A stretch of 64,000 bases of DNA from RH-AL1 sp965249685 (GTDB taxonomy: Bacteria > Pseudomonadota > Alphaproteobacteria > Rhizobiales > Beijerinckiaceae), in contig CBDFMN010000003.1 of NCBI GenBank assembly GCA_965249685.1, forward strand, positions 3,224,001-3,288,000, given 5' to 3'. The translations under genes were made by a program, and so were the position numbers. Every line of letters begins with the position of its first letter. Positions within the stretch are counted from its first letter, which is position 1. Shown piece by piece: positions 42,082-58,656 of this stretch. Below the pieces are notes generated by a model. It did no database searches and had not been told where the DNA came from. It worked only from the letters and a program-made list of their open reading frames with translations.

Positions 42082-42525
42082 ATGGCGCTCGGCGACAACG
42101 TCCGCGACCTCGCTCGCAACGCCACGCTGGGGGACCTCGGTCCCGAAGCGCTGCGTCTCATCGCCTTCTCCGCGGAGACGCGCTTCCTGCGCGCCGGCGA
42201 CATTCTCTTCCGACGCGGGGACGCCTCGGATGGCGGCTACCTCATCGTCAGCGGCTCGCTGGTGCTGGAGGCGGACGGGCCGGTGACCATCGCGCGGCCG
42301 CCGAGCCTCGTCGGCGACGTCGCTCTGCTCGTGGCCACGCTGCGGCCGGCGACCGCTCTGGCGCGCGAGCCCTCGAGCGTGCTGAAGATCTCGCGCGACC
42401 TGTTCCGCCGCGTACTCGGGGAATACCCCGACAGCGCGGCGCGCCTGCGGGCCAGCATGGCCGAGCGCCTGCGCGTTCTCGGTACCGACCTCGATGGCAT
42501 GCGCGCGACGTTGTTGGAAGACTGA
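42082..42525 (+). CDS. stand-alone cyclic-nucleotide-binding-like (Crp/Fnr) domain protein
   Basis: A 147-residue protein consisting of a cNMP-binding beta roll only: FLRAGDILFRRGDASDGGYL, IVSGSLVLEADG and PPSLVGDVALLVATLRPATA, where the phosphate-binding Arg is replaced (RPATA follows LVATL). No helix-turn-helix is present, so it is unlikely to bind DNA. Its gene follows the response regulator closely and probably shares its transcript, suggesting a role in the same signalling system. Confidence 0.85.
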   Translation: MALGDNVRDLARNATLGDLGPEALRLIAFSAETRFLRAGDILFRRGDASDGGYLIVSGSLVLEADGPVTIARPPSLVGDVALLVATLRPATALAREPSSVLKISRDLFRRVLGEYPDSAARLRASMAERLRVLGTDLDGMRATLLED

Positions 42526-42549
42526 CCCGAAGACCTCCAGATCGAAGAC

Positions 42550-43353
42550 CTACAGATCTAGGGTTACCAGCACGGGCACGTGGTCCGAAGGACGCTCCCA
42601 GCCGCGCGCCTCCTTAAGGACGCGCATGCCGCCGAGCGCCGGCCCCAGGCTGGCGCTGACCCAGATGTGGTCGAGCCGGCGCCCCTTGTCGGCCTTCGCC
42701 CAGTCGGGCGAACGGTAGCTCCACCAGGTGTAGAGTTTTTGCTCGTCCGGCACATAACGGCGCAGCGCGTCGACCCACGGGCCGGCCGCCTGGACCCGAC
42801 CGAGGCGCTCCACCTCGACGGGCGTGTGGCTGACGACCTTCAGCAGCGCCCTGTGGCTCCACACGTCGTGCTCCAGCGGCGCGACGTTGAGGTCGCCGAC
42901 GAGCACGGCGTCGCGCGCGGCGATGCCCTCGCTCCCCATCCACGCCGTCATCTCGTCGAGAAAGGCGAGCTTGTGCGCGAACTTCGGGTTGATCGCCGGG
43001 TCCGGCTCGTCGCCGCCGGCGGGAACGTAGACGTTGTGCACGGTGAGGGGGCGGGCGCCCTCCAGCGTCACCGCGACGTGGCGCGCGTCGCCCTTGTCGC
43101 AGAAGCCGCGCCGCTCGATCAGGGAGAAGGGCACGCGCGAGGCGATGGCGACGCCATGGTAGCCCTTCTGCCCGTTGATCGCGAGGTGCTCGTAGCCGGC
43201 GCGGCGGAACGCGGCGATCGGGAACTCCTCGTCCCGGCACTTCGTCTCCTGCAGGCACAGCACGTCGGGACGGTGTTCGGCCAGGAACCGCGCGACGAGG
43301 TCGATGCGCAGGCGCACCGAGTTGATGTTCCAGGTGGCGAGGGTCAGGCGCAT
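42550..43353 (-). CDS. xthA: exodeoxyribonuclease III (AP endonuclease)
   Basis: The 267-residue enzyme repairs abasic sites. Conserved blocks are LTLATWNINSVRLRIDLVAR, LCLQETKCRDEEFP with the metal-binding Glu, YVPAGGDEPDP, VLVGDLNVAPLEHDVW and the terminal SDHVPVLVTLDL with the catalytic Asp-His. It converges on the cNMP-domain gene with a 24-bp gap. Confidence 0.96.
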   Translation of the reverse strand: MRLTLATWNINSVRLRIDLVARFLAEHRPDVLCLQETKCRDEEFPIAAFRRAGYEHLAINGQKGYHGVAIASRVPFSLIERRGFCDKGDARHVAVTLEGARPLTVHNVYVPAGGDEPDPAINPKFAHKLAFLDEMTAWMGSEGIAARDAVLVGDLNVAPLEHDVWSHRALLKVVSHTPVEVERLGRVQAAGPWVDALRRYVPDEQKLYTWWSYRSPDWAKADKGRRLDHIWVSASLGPALGGMRVLKEARGWERPSDHVPVLVTLDL

Positions 43354-43473
43354 CGTTCAGACGAACTCTTGGTGAACATCGGACAACCCGTCGGACGCTG
43401 ATCTGGGCATCTTGGGATCGTCTTCAGCGTCGAACTTGAAGGCGACCTCAGTCCCACCATTCGGCATCCGGTT

Positions 43474-43574
43474 CGTCACTGCGAGCAGGGCGAAGCAGCC
43501 CAGGAGCCGCAAGACAGATCCCGTTCCGTGGGTGCGCTGCGGTTCTGGATTGCTTCGCTGCGCTCGCAAGGACG
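43474..43574. repeat. imperfect palindromic repeat element (about 100 bp)
   Basis: Two arms of about 31 nt (43474-43505 and 43544-43574) are near-perfect inverted copies; the core reads TGCGAGC...GCGAAGCA in one and TGCTTCGCTGCGCTCGCA in the other. This resembles the dispersed palindromes of alphaproteobacteria with the TGCGAGCGAAGCGAAGCAATCC core. It lies in a 405-bp gap between xthA and secA that otherwise holds no gene I can support. Confidence 0.75.
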
Positions 43575-43758
43575 GCGTCGTAACAGGGGGCGCCGACTTG
43601 ACCGCGAATGCCAGGCCCCCGATCGTCGATGACCGGAGGCGCGTCGACGTCGGACGTTCACGCAACGTGATGAGGCAAGAAGCTACTCGGCGTCCACGGG
43701 AACAGGTCGCCGAGCGAAGGCCCCGAAAAGCAAGGCTGCGGTTTAACTCGACGTCGAC

Positions 43759-46581
<2,823 letters not shown>

Positions 46582-46976
46582 CGGAGAAGCCTTTCCGGCG
46601 GACGGAGCCGGTTACGTGAACACGCGAGGGATGGGCCGGGAGCCTCGCCGAAGCTGCCCTGCGCCAACGGTCGCGCTTGCGGCATAGGGTCGGCGGGGCC
46701 GCTCCCGTAAAGATCGCGACACCGGAACGCCGGCGCGACGCGGCCTCGAGACCGAGCGACGTTAGCAGGCCTACCCTCGGTTCCACCCTGAGAGATAGAA
46801 GTGCCCCCTCGCCTTGTCAATTTGACGGCGCGCCGGACTGTGTCGACGGCGCGCCCGGCCCTCGCCGCGTCCTCGCCCGGCGCGACGGCTGGCGAGCGGC
46901 AAGCGGATTGAGCGCCATGTCGTCACCCGGTAGACCGGAGCGACCTGTCGTTCCGGCGGGTCTGGAAAGGTCACCC
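46582..46976. promoter_or_regulatory. divergent spacer between secA and hemC
   Basis: No gene is supported in these 395 bp. Promoters for secA (leftward) and hemC (rightward) should lie here. The segment near 46790-46830 is the AT-richest part. A weak RBS-like TGGAAAGG precedes hemC. Confidence 0.35.
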
Positions 46977-47903
46977 ATGTCGCTCTCCTCGCCGCTCCGC
47001 ATCGGAACGCGCGGCAGCCCGCTCGCCCTGGCGCAGGCCCACCAGGCGCGCGACCGGCTGCTCGCGGCGCACGGCCTGGCGGACGCAGCCGTCGCGATCC
47101 ACGTCATCAAGACCACCGGCGACGCGATCCTCGATCGGCCGCTCAGCGAGGCGGGCGGCAAGGGGCTGTTCACCCGCGAACTCGACCTCGCTTTGATGGC
47201 CGGCGCCATCGACTTGGCCGTCCATTCAGCGAAGGACCTGCCGACGATCCTGCCGGACGCCCTCGTCATCGCCGGCTACCTCCCGCGCGAGGACGTGCGC
47301 GACGCCTGGATTTCGGCCGTGGCCGCGACGCCGCACGACCTCCCGCGGGGCGCTAAAGTCGGGACCGCCTCGTTGCGGCGCGGGGCCATGCTGAAGCGCC
47401 TCCGCCCCGACCTGGAGATCACCCTGATGCGCGGCAACGTGCAGACGCGGCTGCGCAAGCTCGCCGACGGCGAATGCGCGGGCACGCTCCTGGCGCTAGC
47501 CGGCCTCAAGCGGCTCGACCTTGCCGACCGCGCCACGGCGCTGCTCTCCGTCGAGGAGTTCCTGCCGGCCGCCGGGCAGGGCGCCATCGGCCTCACCGCG
47601 CGCGTCGGCGACGCCAAGGTCTTAGGCCTGGTGGCACCGGTGCTCTGCGCCGCCACGGGCGTGGCGCTCGCCGCCGAGCGCGCGTTTCTTGCCGCGCTGG
47701 ACGGTTCCTGCCGCACGCCGATCGGTGCCCATGCCATGCTCGACGGCGGCAGCGTCCGGTTGCGCGGCCTCGTGCTGCGCCCCGACGGATCGGAGGTCTT
47801 CGAGGAGGCAGGAGAGGCGGCCGGCGCCGCGGCAGCGGATCTGGGCCGGGCGCTGGGCGAGGCGATCCGCGGGCGGTTGCCGCCCGGCTTCTTTACGCCC
47901 TGA
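46977..47903 (+). CDS. hemC: hydroxymethylbilane synthase (porphobilinogen deaminase)
   Basis: HemC joins four porphobilinogens into hydroxymethylbilane in heme and cobalamin synthesis. The 308-residue protein has RIGTRGSPLALAQAHQARDR, GGKGLFTRELDLALM, DLAVHSAKDLPT, KVGTASLRRGAMLKRLRPDL and the dipyrromethane-cofactor Cys in DGSCRTPIGAHA. It overlaps hemD as TGATG. Confidence 0.97.
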   Translation: MSLSSPLRIGTRGSPLALAQAHQARDRLLAAHGLADAAVAIHVIKTTGDAILDRPLSEAGGKGLFTRELDLALMAGAIDLAVHSAKDLPTILPDALVIAGYLPREDVRDAWISAVAATPHDLPRGAKVGTASLRRGAMLKRLRPDLEITLMRGNVQTRLRKLADGECAGTLLALAGLKRLDLADRATALLSVEEFLPAAGQGAIGLTARVGDAKVLGLVAPVLCAATGVALAAERAFLAALDGSCRTPIGAHAMLDGGSVRLRGLVLRPDGSEVFEEAGEAAGAAAADLGRALGEAIRGRLPPGFFTP

Positions 47904-48589
47904 TGCGGCTCCTCCTGACCCGCGCGACGCGGGAGGCGGCGCGGACCCGAGCCGTCCTGGAAGCCGCCGGGCACAAGGTGCTGTTGAGCCCCGTGCTCCA
48001 GGTTGCGGCCACCGGCAAGCCGCTGCCGCGCCAGCCGCCCGACGCAGTGATCGCCACGAGCGCGCGGGCCTTCGTCCACGTTGCCGCGCCGGACTGGGAT
48101 CCCGCCCCGCTGCCGCTCGCCCTCGTCGGGGCGCGCACGGAGGTCGCGGCCCGCGCCGCCGGGTTTATGGGGCCGGCCAAGGTTGCCGCGACGGGTGCCG
48201 CGCTCGCAGCGGCGTTGCGCGCGCATGCGCCGAGAGGCCTCCTCTATCTCGCCGGGGCTGACCGCAAGCGCGACCTTGAGGCCGCGCTTGCCGGGGGGCC
48301 GCACCGGCTGGTCGTCGTCGAGACCTACGCGGCGCGCCCGGCCTCTTCCCTGACCGGCGAGGCGGAGCGGGCCTTGCGCGAGGGGCGAATCGACGCGGTC
48401 CTGCATTATTCCCGTCGAAGCGCCGCGATCTTCCTGCGCTTGAGCGACGCGGCCGGCCTCGACGCGCGCGCGTCGGCTCATTTCTGCCTCTCGCCCGACG
48501 TGGCGGCAGCCTTTCCTGATTGTATCCGCGTGAGGGTCGCGGCCGCGCCGGACGAGGCGGCGCTGCTGGCGCTCGCGGACAGCCTTTGA
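47903..48589 (+). CDS. hemD: uroporphyrinogen-III synthase
   Basis: HemD closes hydroxymethylbilane with inversion of ring D. The 228-residue protein has the weakly conserved two-domain HemD pattern: RLLLTRATREAARTRAVLEA, AVIATSARAF, LALVGARTEVAARAAGF, LLYLAGADRKRDLEAAL, VVETYAARPA and AVLHYSRRSAAIFLRL, the last being the VxFxS-like segment. The start shares one base with the hemC stop, and the position after hemC supports the call. Confidence 0.9.
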   Translation: MRLLLTRATREAARTRAVLEAAGHKVLLSPVLQVAATGKPLPRQPPDAVIATSARAFVHVAAPDWDPAPLPLALVGARTEVAARAAGFMGPAKVAATGAALAAALRAHAPRGLLYLAGADRKRDLEAALAGGPHRLVVVETYAARPASSLTGEAERALREGRIDAVLHYSRRSAAIFLRLSDAAGLDARASAHFCLSPDVAAAFPDCIRVRVAAAPDEAALLALADSL

Positions 48590-48680
48590 GCCCCGGCCCG
48601 CCGGGCCTCGCCAAGCGGCGGTTTGTTTGGCACAGCGCTGCGTCTATGATCCCCGCTTCGCCGATTGGCCCCAGGACTCC

Positions 48681-49366
48681 ATGCTGCTGATATTCGACTG
48701 CGACGGCACCCTCGTCGATTCCGAGCTGATCGCGCTCGAGGTCCTGTCCGACATGATGGGCGAGCACGGCCGGCCAATGGACGTCGCGGCCTGCCTCGAC
48801 GCCTTCATGGGCAAGCACGCCGACGACATCCTGCGGGAGATCGAGCGGCGCATCGGCCGCGCCCTGCCGCCCGGCGAAGGCGGGCGGATGCGCGAGCGGA
48901 TGCTGGCACGGATGCGAGCGGAGTTGCAGCCCGTCCCCGGGGCGGCGGCCGTGCTGGCCGCGCTCGAGGGCCCTCGCTGCGTCGCCTCCTCGTCCGATCC
49001 GGCGCGCCTCGCGCTCTGCCTGGAGCTGACTGGCCTCGCTCCGTTCTTCGGGACCCACGTCTTCAGTGCGACGCAGGTGGCCCACGGCAAGCCGGCGCCG
49101 GACCTCTTCCTCCTCGCGGCCAGGACGATGGGCTTCGACCCCGCCGCCTGCGTGGTGATCGAGGATTCGGTCGCGGGCGTCCAGGCGGGCGTGCGCGCCG
49201 GGATGGCCGTGATCGGCTTCACCGGGGCGAGCCATGCGGGGGCCGACCATGCCGCCGCCCTGGAGGCGGCGGGCGCCGGCCTCGTCGTGGCGCGGATGGC
49301 GGCGCTGCCCGAAGCCATCGACCGCGTCCGCCGGCTGCGCGCGGGCGCTGTCGCGGCGCTGCCGGC

Positions 49367-49370
<4 letters not shown>
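48681..49370 (+). CDS. HAD-superfamily (IA) phosphatase
   Basis: This 229-residue protein has the HAD motif I LLIFDCDGTLVDSE with the nucleophile Asp, motif II Ser in CVASSSDPARL, motif III Lys in VAHGKPAPDLFLLAA and motif IV in CVVIEDSVAGVQAGVRAG. A helical cap between motifs I and II marks it as phosphoglycolate phosphatase/beta-phosphoglucomutase-like. ATG 48681 is chosen because motif I starts there. It overlaps recQ by four bases (GTGA). The substrate is unknown. Confidence 0.93.
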
Positions 49371-51274
<1,904 letters not shown>

Positions 51275-51316
51275 GATCGGCGCGCGCCGTCTGCCCCGCT
51301 ACTTCAGGTTATCCGG

Positions 51317-51826
51317 CTACTTCAGCCGGTCGGCGATCTTGGCGACCGCCGCCTGGGCGCAGACCTCGTCCTTGTCGCCGCCCGGAGAGCCGCCGACCCC
51401 GATAGCCCCGACGACTTCGCCCCCCGACTTGATGACGACGCCGCCGGCGACGAGAAACACGCCGGGCAGGTGCTGAAGCGGACCGAACGCCATGCCGCCG
51501 TTGACCTTCGCCACCACCGCGCTCGTGGTCGTTTCGAAGAAGTTCGGGCCGAGCGAGACGGCCGCGTAGGCCTTGCCACGGCTGCTGTCGAGCGTATGCG
51601 GAGGGGCCTTGTCGCCCTTCATGACGACGCGGACGAGCCCTGCGGCGTCGACGATCGTGGCGGTGACGCGATACCCCGACTTTTCACAGGCGGTGACGGC
51701 TTCCATCGCAGCCTCGTTGGCCAAGGAAAGTGGTAGGACGCGCGCGGTCGGGAGCGGGTCCGCGGCGGCAGTCACGGGCACGAGGGCCAAGCCGGCACAG
51801 CCGGCGAGAAGAGCGGGACGCAGCAT
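51317..51826 (-). CDS. GlcG/HbpS-family exported heme-binding protein
   Basis: A 169-residue protein with a signal peptide (ALLAGCAGLALVPVTAAA-DP). The mature part matches the GlcG/HbpS/PduO C-terminal family: LSLANEAAMEAVTACEKSGY, VTATIVDAAGLVRVVMKGDK, SRGKAYAAVSLG and the GGVVIKSGGEVVGAIGVGGS block. Relatives bind heme or cobalamin. The ATG at 51826 fits the signal peptide; the ORF is open to 51910. Confidence 0.88.
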   Translation of the reverse strand: MLRPALLAGCAGLALVPVTAAADPLPTARVLPLSLANEAAMEAVTACEKSGYRVTATIVDAAGLVRVVMKGDKAPPHTLDSSRGKAYAAVSLGPNFFETTTSAVVAKVNGGMAFGPLQHLPGVFLVAGGVVIKSGGEVVGAIGVGGSPGGDKDEVCAQAAVAKIADRLK

Positions 51827-52002
51827 CGTTCGTGATCTCCTGGAAGCGGCACTGGCGACCGCGGTCCTAAACCCGGTCGCGGAAGGCTTCGGGCCCAGGC
51901 TTATTCGCACGATCCCCCGCCGAATGGAACGCCGGCGACAAGGCCAGATTTAGCGCCGTGCCGCAGCTTGCATCGTGCCGGTCGAAGGCGGAGAACGTCG
52001 CA

Positions 52003-53496
52003 ATGTCCTCCACCGCGCCATCCGACCGAGCCGGCCCGGCCGCCGTTCGCCTGTCGAAAGCCGAAACCCGCCGCATCCTCTTCGGCCTGATGATGGCGAT
52101 GCTGCTCGCCGCCCTGGATCAGACCATCGTCGCCACCGCCATGCCCACGATCGGCCGGGACCTCGGCGACGTCGAGCACCTGCCCTGGATCGTCACCGCG
52201 TACCTCCTCGCCGCGACGAGCGCGACGCCGCTCTATGGCAAGCTGAGCGACATCCATGGGCGGCGTCCGATGCTGCTCGTGTCGATCTCGACATTCCTGG
52301 TCGGCTCGGTGCTCTGCGGGCTCGCGCCCACCATGCTGATGCTCATCCTGGCGCGCTTTATTCAGGGCATCGGCGGCGGCGGCCTGCTTGCGCTGTCGCA
52401 AACCATCGTCGGCGACATCCTCACGCCGCGCGAGCGCGCGTCCTACCAGGCCTATTTCGCGACAGCCTTCACGACGGCGAGCCTGGCCGGCCCGGTGCTC
52501 GGCGGGTTCTTCGCCCAGCACCTCCATTGGTCCATGATCTTCTGGATCAACCTTCCGCTCGGCGTCGCCGCCTTCTTCATGACCAACGGGCCGCTGAAGC
52601 TGTTGCCGCGCTTCGAGCGGCCGCACAAGCTGGACGTACTCGGCGCCGCGCTGCTCATTGCCTCGACGTCGAGCCTGCTGCTGGCCTTGAGCTGGGGCGG
52701 GTCGCGATTCGCGTGGGCAAGCCCGCAGGAGTTCGGCCTCTTCGCCGCCTTCGCATTGCTCATCACCTCGTTCTTCCGACGCCTGCGCCGTGTCGCCGAG
52801 CCGCTGATCCCGCTCGAAGTGCTGCTCAACAAAGTCGTGCTTGCCGCCACCGTCGCCGCTAGCCTCAGCGTCGGCCTGTTCCTCGGGCTGGCCATCTACG
52901 CGCCGATCCTCTTCGAGACGTTGCGCGGGTTGAGCGCCAGCGAATCCGGCCTCGCCCTGCTGCCGCTGATGCTCGGCACGGTCGCCGGGTCGCTGACGTC
53001 CGGCAACGTCATGGCGCGTTACCGGCACTACAAACGGCTGCCGCTGAGCTTGCTTCCGATCGCCATCGTGACGGCGCTCGCGCTGGTGGCCGGTGTCGAG
53101 ACCCTGCCGATCTGGAGCTTGAGCCTGCTGATGGGCCTCGTCAGTCTTGCGCTCGGCACCCTTCTGCCGATCTCCACCCTGTCGATCCAGAACGCCGTCG
53201 CGGTGCATCAGCTCGGCACGGCCATCGCCACGGCGAACCTCTGCCGTCAGCTGAGCGGAGCGGTGTCCGTCGCGATCTTCGGGGCCGTGATCATCGGCTC
53301 TGGCGCCAGCGAATCCGTCCGACACGTGGTCTCCGCCGACCGCGCAGCCCTCATCGCTAGTTTCAGGGTGGTGTTCGGGCTCGTCGCCTGCGGTGCAATG
53401 GCCGCTCTCGTCACGATGATCGTCATGGAGGAACGCCCGCTCATCGGGCCTGGGAGCGGAGCATCGGATGACCCGCACCCAGCTTTGGTGGACTGA
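52003..53496 (+). CDS. DHA2-type MFS exporter
   Basis: About 497 residues with 14 predicted helices. Family motifs are MLLAALDQTIVATAMPTIGR (D1), YGKLSDIHGRRPMLL (motif A), ARFIQGIGGGGLLALSQTIV and GPVLGGFFAQHLHWSMIFWI (motif C region). It is a stand-alone multidrug-type exporter with no adaptor gene nearby, unlike the pump at 22-25 kb. Start at ATG 52003 is preferred; the frame is open from a GTG at 51958. Confidence 0.93.
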   Translation: MSSTAPSDRAGPAAVRLSKAETRRILFGLMMAMLLAALDQTIVATAMPTIGRDLGDVEHLPWIVTAYLLAATSATPLYGKLSDIHGRRPMLLVSISTFLVGSVLCGLAPTMLMLILARFIQGIGGGGLLALSQTIVGDILTPRERASYQAYFATAFTTASLAGPVLGGFFAQHLHWSMIFWINLPLGVAAFFMTNGPLKLLPRFERPHKLDVLGAALLIASTSSLLLALSWGGSRFAWASPQEFGLFAAFALLITSFFRRLRRVAEPLIPLEVLLNKVVLAATVAASLSVGLFLGLAIYAPILFETLRGLSASESGLALLPLMLGTVAGSLTSGNVMARYRHYKRLPLSLLPIAIVTALALVAGVETLPIWSLSLLMGLVSLALGTLLPISTLSIQNAVAVHQLGTAIATANLCRQLSGAVSVAIFGAVIIGSGASESVRHVVSADRAALIASFRVVFGLVACGAMAALVTMIVMEERPLIGPGSGASDDPHPALVD

Positions 53497-53608
53497 CGAG
53501 CTTGCGATCTCGTCCTGACGCACCCGAGAAATTACGCGCGATGAAGATCGTCCAAAGACCCAGGCGAATACGACCCGCCGAAAGCTTGACCGGCATGACG
53601 GATTGAGG

Positions 53609-53788
53609 TCAGGCGCGCCACGCCTCCTGGCGTGGAAAAGCCTGCCGCGACCAATGCTGCTCGGCTGAGCGGCGCGCCCGCCGGGGCGCCTGACGCCGTG
53701 CCGAACGCGCGGCCGCAACCCACGAGGCAAACATTTCGCAGGGGTAGGAGCGGCCGATCAAGGCGAAGTTCGTGGCGGGCGAAGTCAT
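53609..53788 (-). CDS. small basic hypothetical protein
   Basis: A 59-residue ORF with a strong ribosome-binding site (GGAGG five bases before ATG 53788). It begins MTSPATNFALIGRSYPCEMF and continues with an Arg/Ala-rich helical part (AAARSARRQAPRRARRSAEQ) and Trp residues near the end, roughly like DUF1127-type proteins, but I cannot assign it. It sits in the 502-bp gap between the exporter and rph, which otherwise holds nothing recognisable. Confidence 0.5.
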   Translation of the reverse strand: MTSPATNFALIGRSYPCEMFASWVAAARSARRQAPRRARRSAEQHWSRQAFPRQEAWRA

Positions 53789-53998
53789 GCGTTCCTCCAT
53801 AGGCAAGGATCGTAACTAGCGAACGTAAAAGCCGCACAAAGGTTCATCGTCAACGATGCCTTTTTCGCGCGCCGCGCTTTGCGCCGGTCAGGTTCTTGGT
53901 CCGTTAGCGATGGTTGGCCGCTGACCGGTTGCGCGCCGCGCCCGCGCCTCGTAGACAGCCGCTCATCGAGGCAGCCGCGAGCGGCTTGGGACCTTTGC

Positions 53999-54712
53999 AT
54001 GCGACCTTCCAAACGCGCCGCCGGCGAACTGCGGCCCATCTCCATCGAGCGGCGCGTTGCCCGCTACGCCGAGGGCTCCTGCCTTATCAAGTTCGGGAGC
54101 ACCCATGTGCTCTGCACTGCCTCGCTCGAGGATAAGCCGCCGCCGTGGCTGCGAGGGCAGGGGCGCGGCTGGATCACCGCGGAATACGCCATGCTGCCGC
54201 GCGCCACCCACACGCGCTCGCGCCGCGAATCGACGTCGGGCAAGGCGTCCGGCCGCACCCATGAGATCCAGCGCCTGATCGGGCGTAGCCTACGCGCCGT
54301 CACCAACCTGCAGGGCATGGGCGAGCGCCAGATCACCATGGACTGCGACGTGCTGCAGGCCGACGGCGGCACGCGAACGGCCGCGATCACCGGCGCCTGG
54401 ATCGCGCTCAACGATTGCCTGACCTGGATGCGCTCGCGTTCCATCGTCAAGGACAACCCGCTGCGCGACCACGTCGCCGCGGTGTCCTGCGGCATCGTCG
54501 GCGGCGAGGCCGTGCTCGACCTTGACTATGCCGAAGACTCGGAGGCGCAGACCGACGCCAATTTCGTCGTCAGCGGCGCCGGGGCGTTGGTCGAGGTGCA
54601 GGCGAGCGCGGAGGGCGCCACCTTCAGCGAAGCCGAACTCACCACGATGCTCGGCCTCGCCAAGGGCGGGATCGCCCGGCTCGTCGCTTTGCAGAAAGAG
54701 GCGCTGGCCTGA
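53999..54712 (+). CDS. rph: ribonuclease PH
   Basis: RNase PH trims tRNA 3' ends phosphorolytically. The 237-residue protein shows MRPSKRAAGELRPISIERRV, LIKFGSTHVLCTASLED, WITAEYAMLPRATHTRSRRE, HEIQRLIGRSLRAV, TMDCDVLQADGGTRTAAITG and VVSGAGALVEVQASAEG, all typical. The ATG at 53999 gives the normal N-terminus. It is followed by rdgB one base after its stop codon, a standard pairing. Confidence 0.97.
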   Translation: MRPSKRAAGELRPISIERRVARYAEGSCLIKFGSTHVLCTASLEDKPPPWLRGQGRGWITAEYAMLPRATHTRSRRESTSGKASGRTHEIQRLIGRSLRAVTNLQGMGERQITMDCDVLQADGGTRTAAITGAWIALNDCLTWMRSRSIVKDNPLRDHVAAVSCGIVGGEAVLDLDYAEDSEAQTDANFVVSGAGALVEVQASAEGATFSEAELTTMLGLAKGGIARLVALQKEALA

Positions 54713-54713
54713 T

Positions 54714-55355
54714 ATGGCGCGGCTCGTCCAAGACGCCCTCAACGGATCCCGGCTCGTCATCGCGACGCACAACGCGGGCAAGCTGCGGGAGATGCGCGAG
54801 CTGCTCGCGCCCTATCGCGTCGAAGCGGTTTCAGCGGGTGACCTCGGCCTTGTCGAGCCGGAGGAGACCGGCACGACCTTCACCGCCAACGCCGCGATCA
54901 AGGCCGAGGCGGCGACGGACGCGACGGGCTGGCCCTCCTTCGCCGATGATTCCGGGCTTTGCGTCGACGCGCTCGGCGGCGAGCCCGGCATCGTTTCCGC
55001 CCGCTGGGCCCGGGAGGCCGGCAGTTTCGAGGCCGCGATGGACGGCATCCGCCGGCGGCTTGAGACAGCGGGCGCAAACCCGCCGTTCGCCGCCCACTTC
55101 GTGTCCGCGCTGGCCCTTGCGAGGCTTGACCAGGAAACCCTGACCTTCGAGGCGACGATCCAGGGCACGCTCGTGTTTCCACCGCGCGGCGCGGTCGGCT
55201 TCGGCTACGACCCGATCTTCCTGCCGGAAGGGCTGGACCGTACCTTCGGTGAAATCTCCTCCGAAGAGAAGCACGGTATCCCCGCCGATGGTTCGCGCGC
55301 GCTGTCGCATCGCGCCCGTGCTTTCCAGGCCTTTGCCCGCGCCTGCCTGGTCTGA
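54714..55355 (+). CDS. rdgB: XTP/dITP pyrophosphatase (non-canonical purine NTPase)
   Basis: RdgB removes ITP and XTP from the nucleotide pool. The 213-residue protein has RLVIATHNAGKLREMRELL (THNxGK substrate loop), the catalytic region FADDSGLCVDALGGEPGIVS, GFGYDPIFLPEG and the C-terminal SHRARAF. It follows rph directly. hemW often comes next in this order but is absent here. Confidence 0.97.
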   Translation: MARLVQDALNGSRLVIATHNAGKLREMRELLAPYRVEAVSAGDLGLVEPEETGTTFTANAAIKAEAATDATGWPSFADDSGLCVDALGGEPGIVSARWAREAGSFEAAMDGIRRRLETAGANPPFAAHFVSALALARLDQETLTFEATIQGTLVFPPRGAVGFGYDPIFLPEGLDRTFGEISSEEKHGIPADGSRALSHRARAFQAFARACLV

Positions 55356-55465
55356 CACGTCAGGATGATGACGCCGCGATTAACGTCGCGCGCATCCGAA
55401 CCTCAGAGTCCATTGTGCGTTGCAGCACGAGCATGGTAGCGACGCGGCGTCTGGGAGAGATTGGA

Positions 55466-55762
55466 ATGGCGGCAAGCTGGAATACGAAATGGGGGCCCCG
55501 CAAGGTTCGGTACGACCCGCCGACGCTGACCGAGGCCATCGCCGCCGCCCAAGGCCTGTCGAGCGACGTCAACGAGCAGGCCGAAATCGCCGCCAATCTT
55601 ATCGGGGTGCCTGTCGCAGAGGTGAAGGCCGAGCTGCAGAAGATGGCGCCGGAGCGCCGCGCCGTTCGGCTGGTGACGACCGCCGCGCGCGAGAGGGGCG
55701 CGGTGCGGACCGTCATCGTCGAGCGCAAGGCGAGCCGTCGGGTGATCGCCAAACCAAACTAG
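55466..55762 (+). CDS. conserved small protein, function unknown
   Basis: A 98-residue cytoplasmic protein (starts MAASWNTKWGPRKVRYDPPT; Arg/Ala-rich C-terminus). The ATG at 55466 follows GGGAGAGA. A central helix (EQAEIAANLIGVPVAEVKAE) and a basic tail suggest nucleic-acid contact, but no named domain is seen. Similar short genes occur near acnA in Hyphomicrobiales, to my recollection. It converges on acnA across a strong hairpin. Confidence 0.65.
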   Translation: MAASWNTKWGPRKVRYDPPTLTEAIAAAQGLSSDVNEQAEIAANLIGVPVAEVKAELQKMAPERRAVRLVTTAARERGAVRTVIVERKASRRVIAKPN

Positions 55763-55771
55763 CGCCTTGAC

Positions 55772-55806
55772 GACCCCCTTCTCCCGCCCCGCGGGAGAAG
55801 GGGGTC
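55772..55806. terminator. perfect 16-bp stem-loop between convergent genes
   Basis: GACCCCCTTCTCCCGC pairs exactly with GCGGGAGAAGGGGGTC around a CCC loop. It lies between the 3' ends of the small gene and acnA and probably stops transcription both ways. The CCTTCTCCCGC...GCGGGAGAAGG core is also a common dispersed palindrome in this bacterial group. Confidence 0.7.
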
Positions 55807-55810
55807 GCGA

Positions 55811-58537
<2,727 letters not shown>

Positions 58538-58656
58538 ATGAGTGGTCCCGGCATTGCGCGATCGAGGGCGGCGTTGCTGTAGAAAACCCGCCGCAAGCAG
58601 GCTACTTGATGCGCCCGCCGCTGTCCCGATGCAAGATGGATGCGGCCCGCCAAAGG

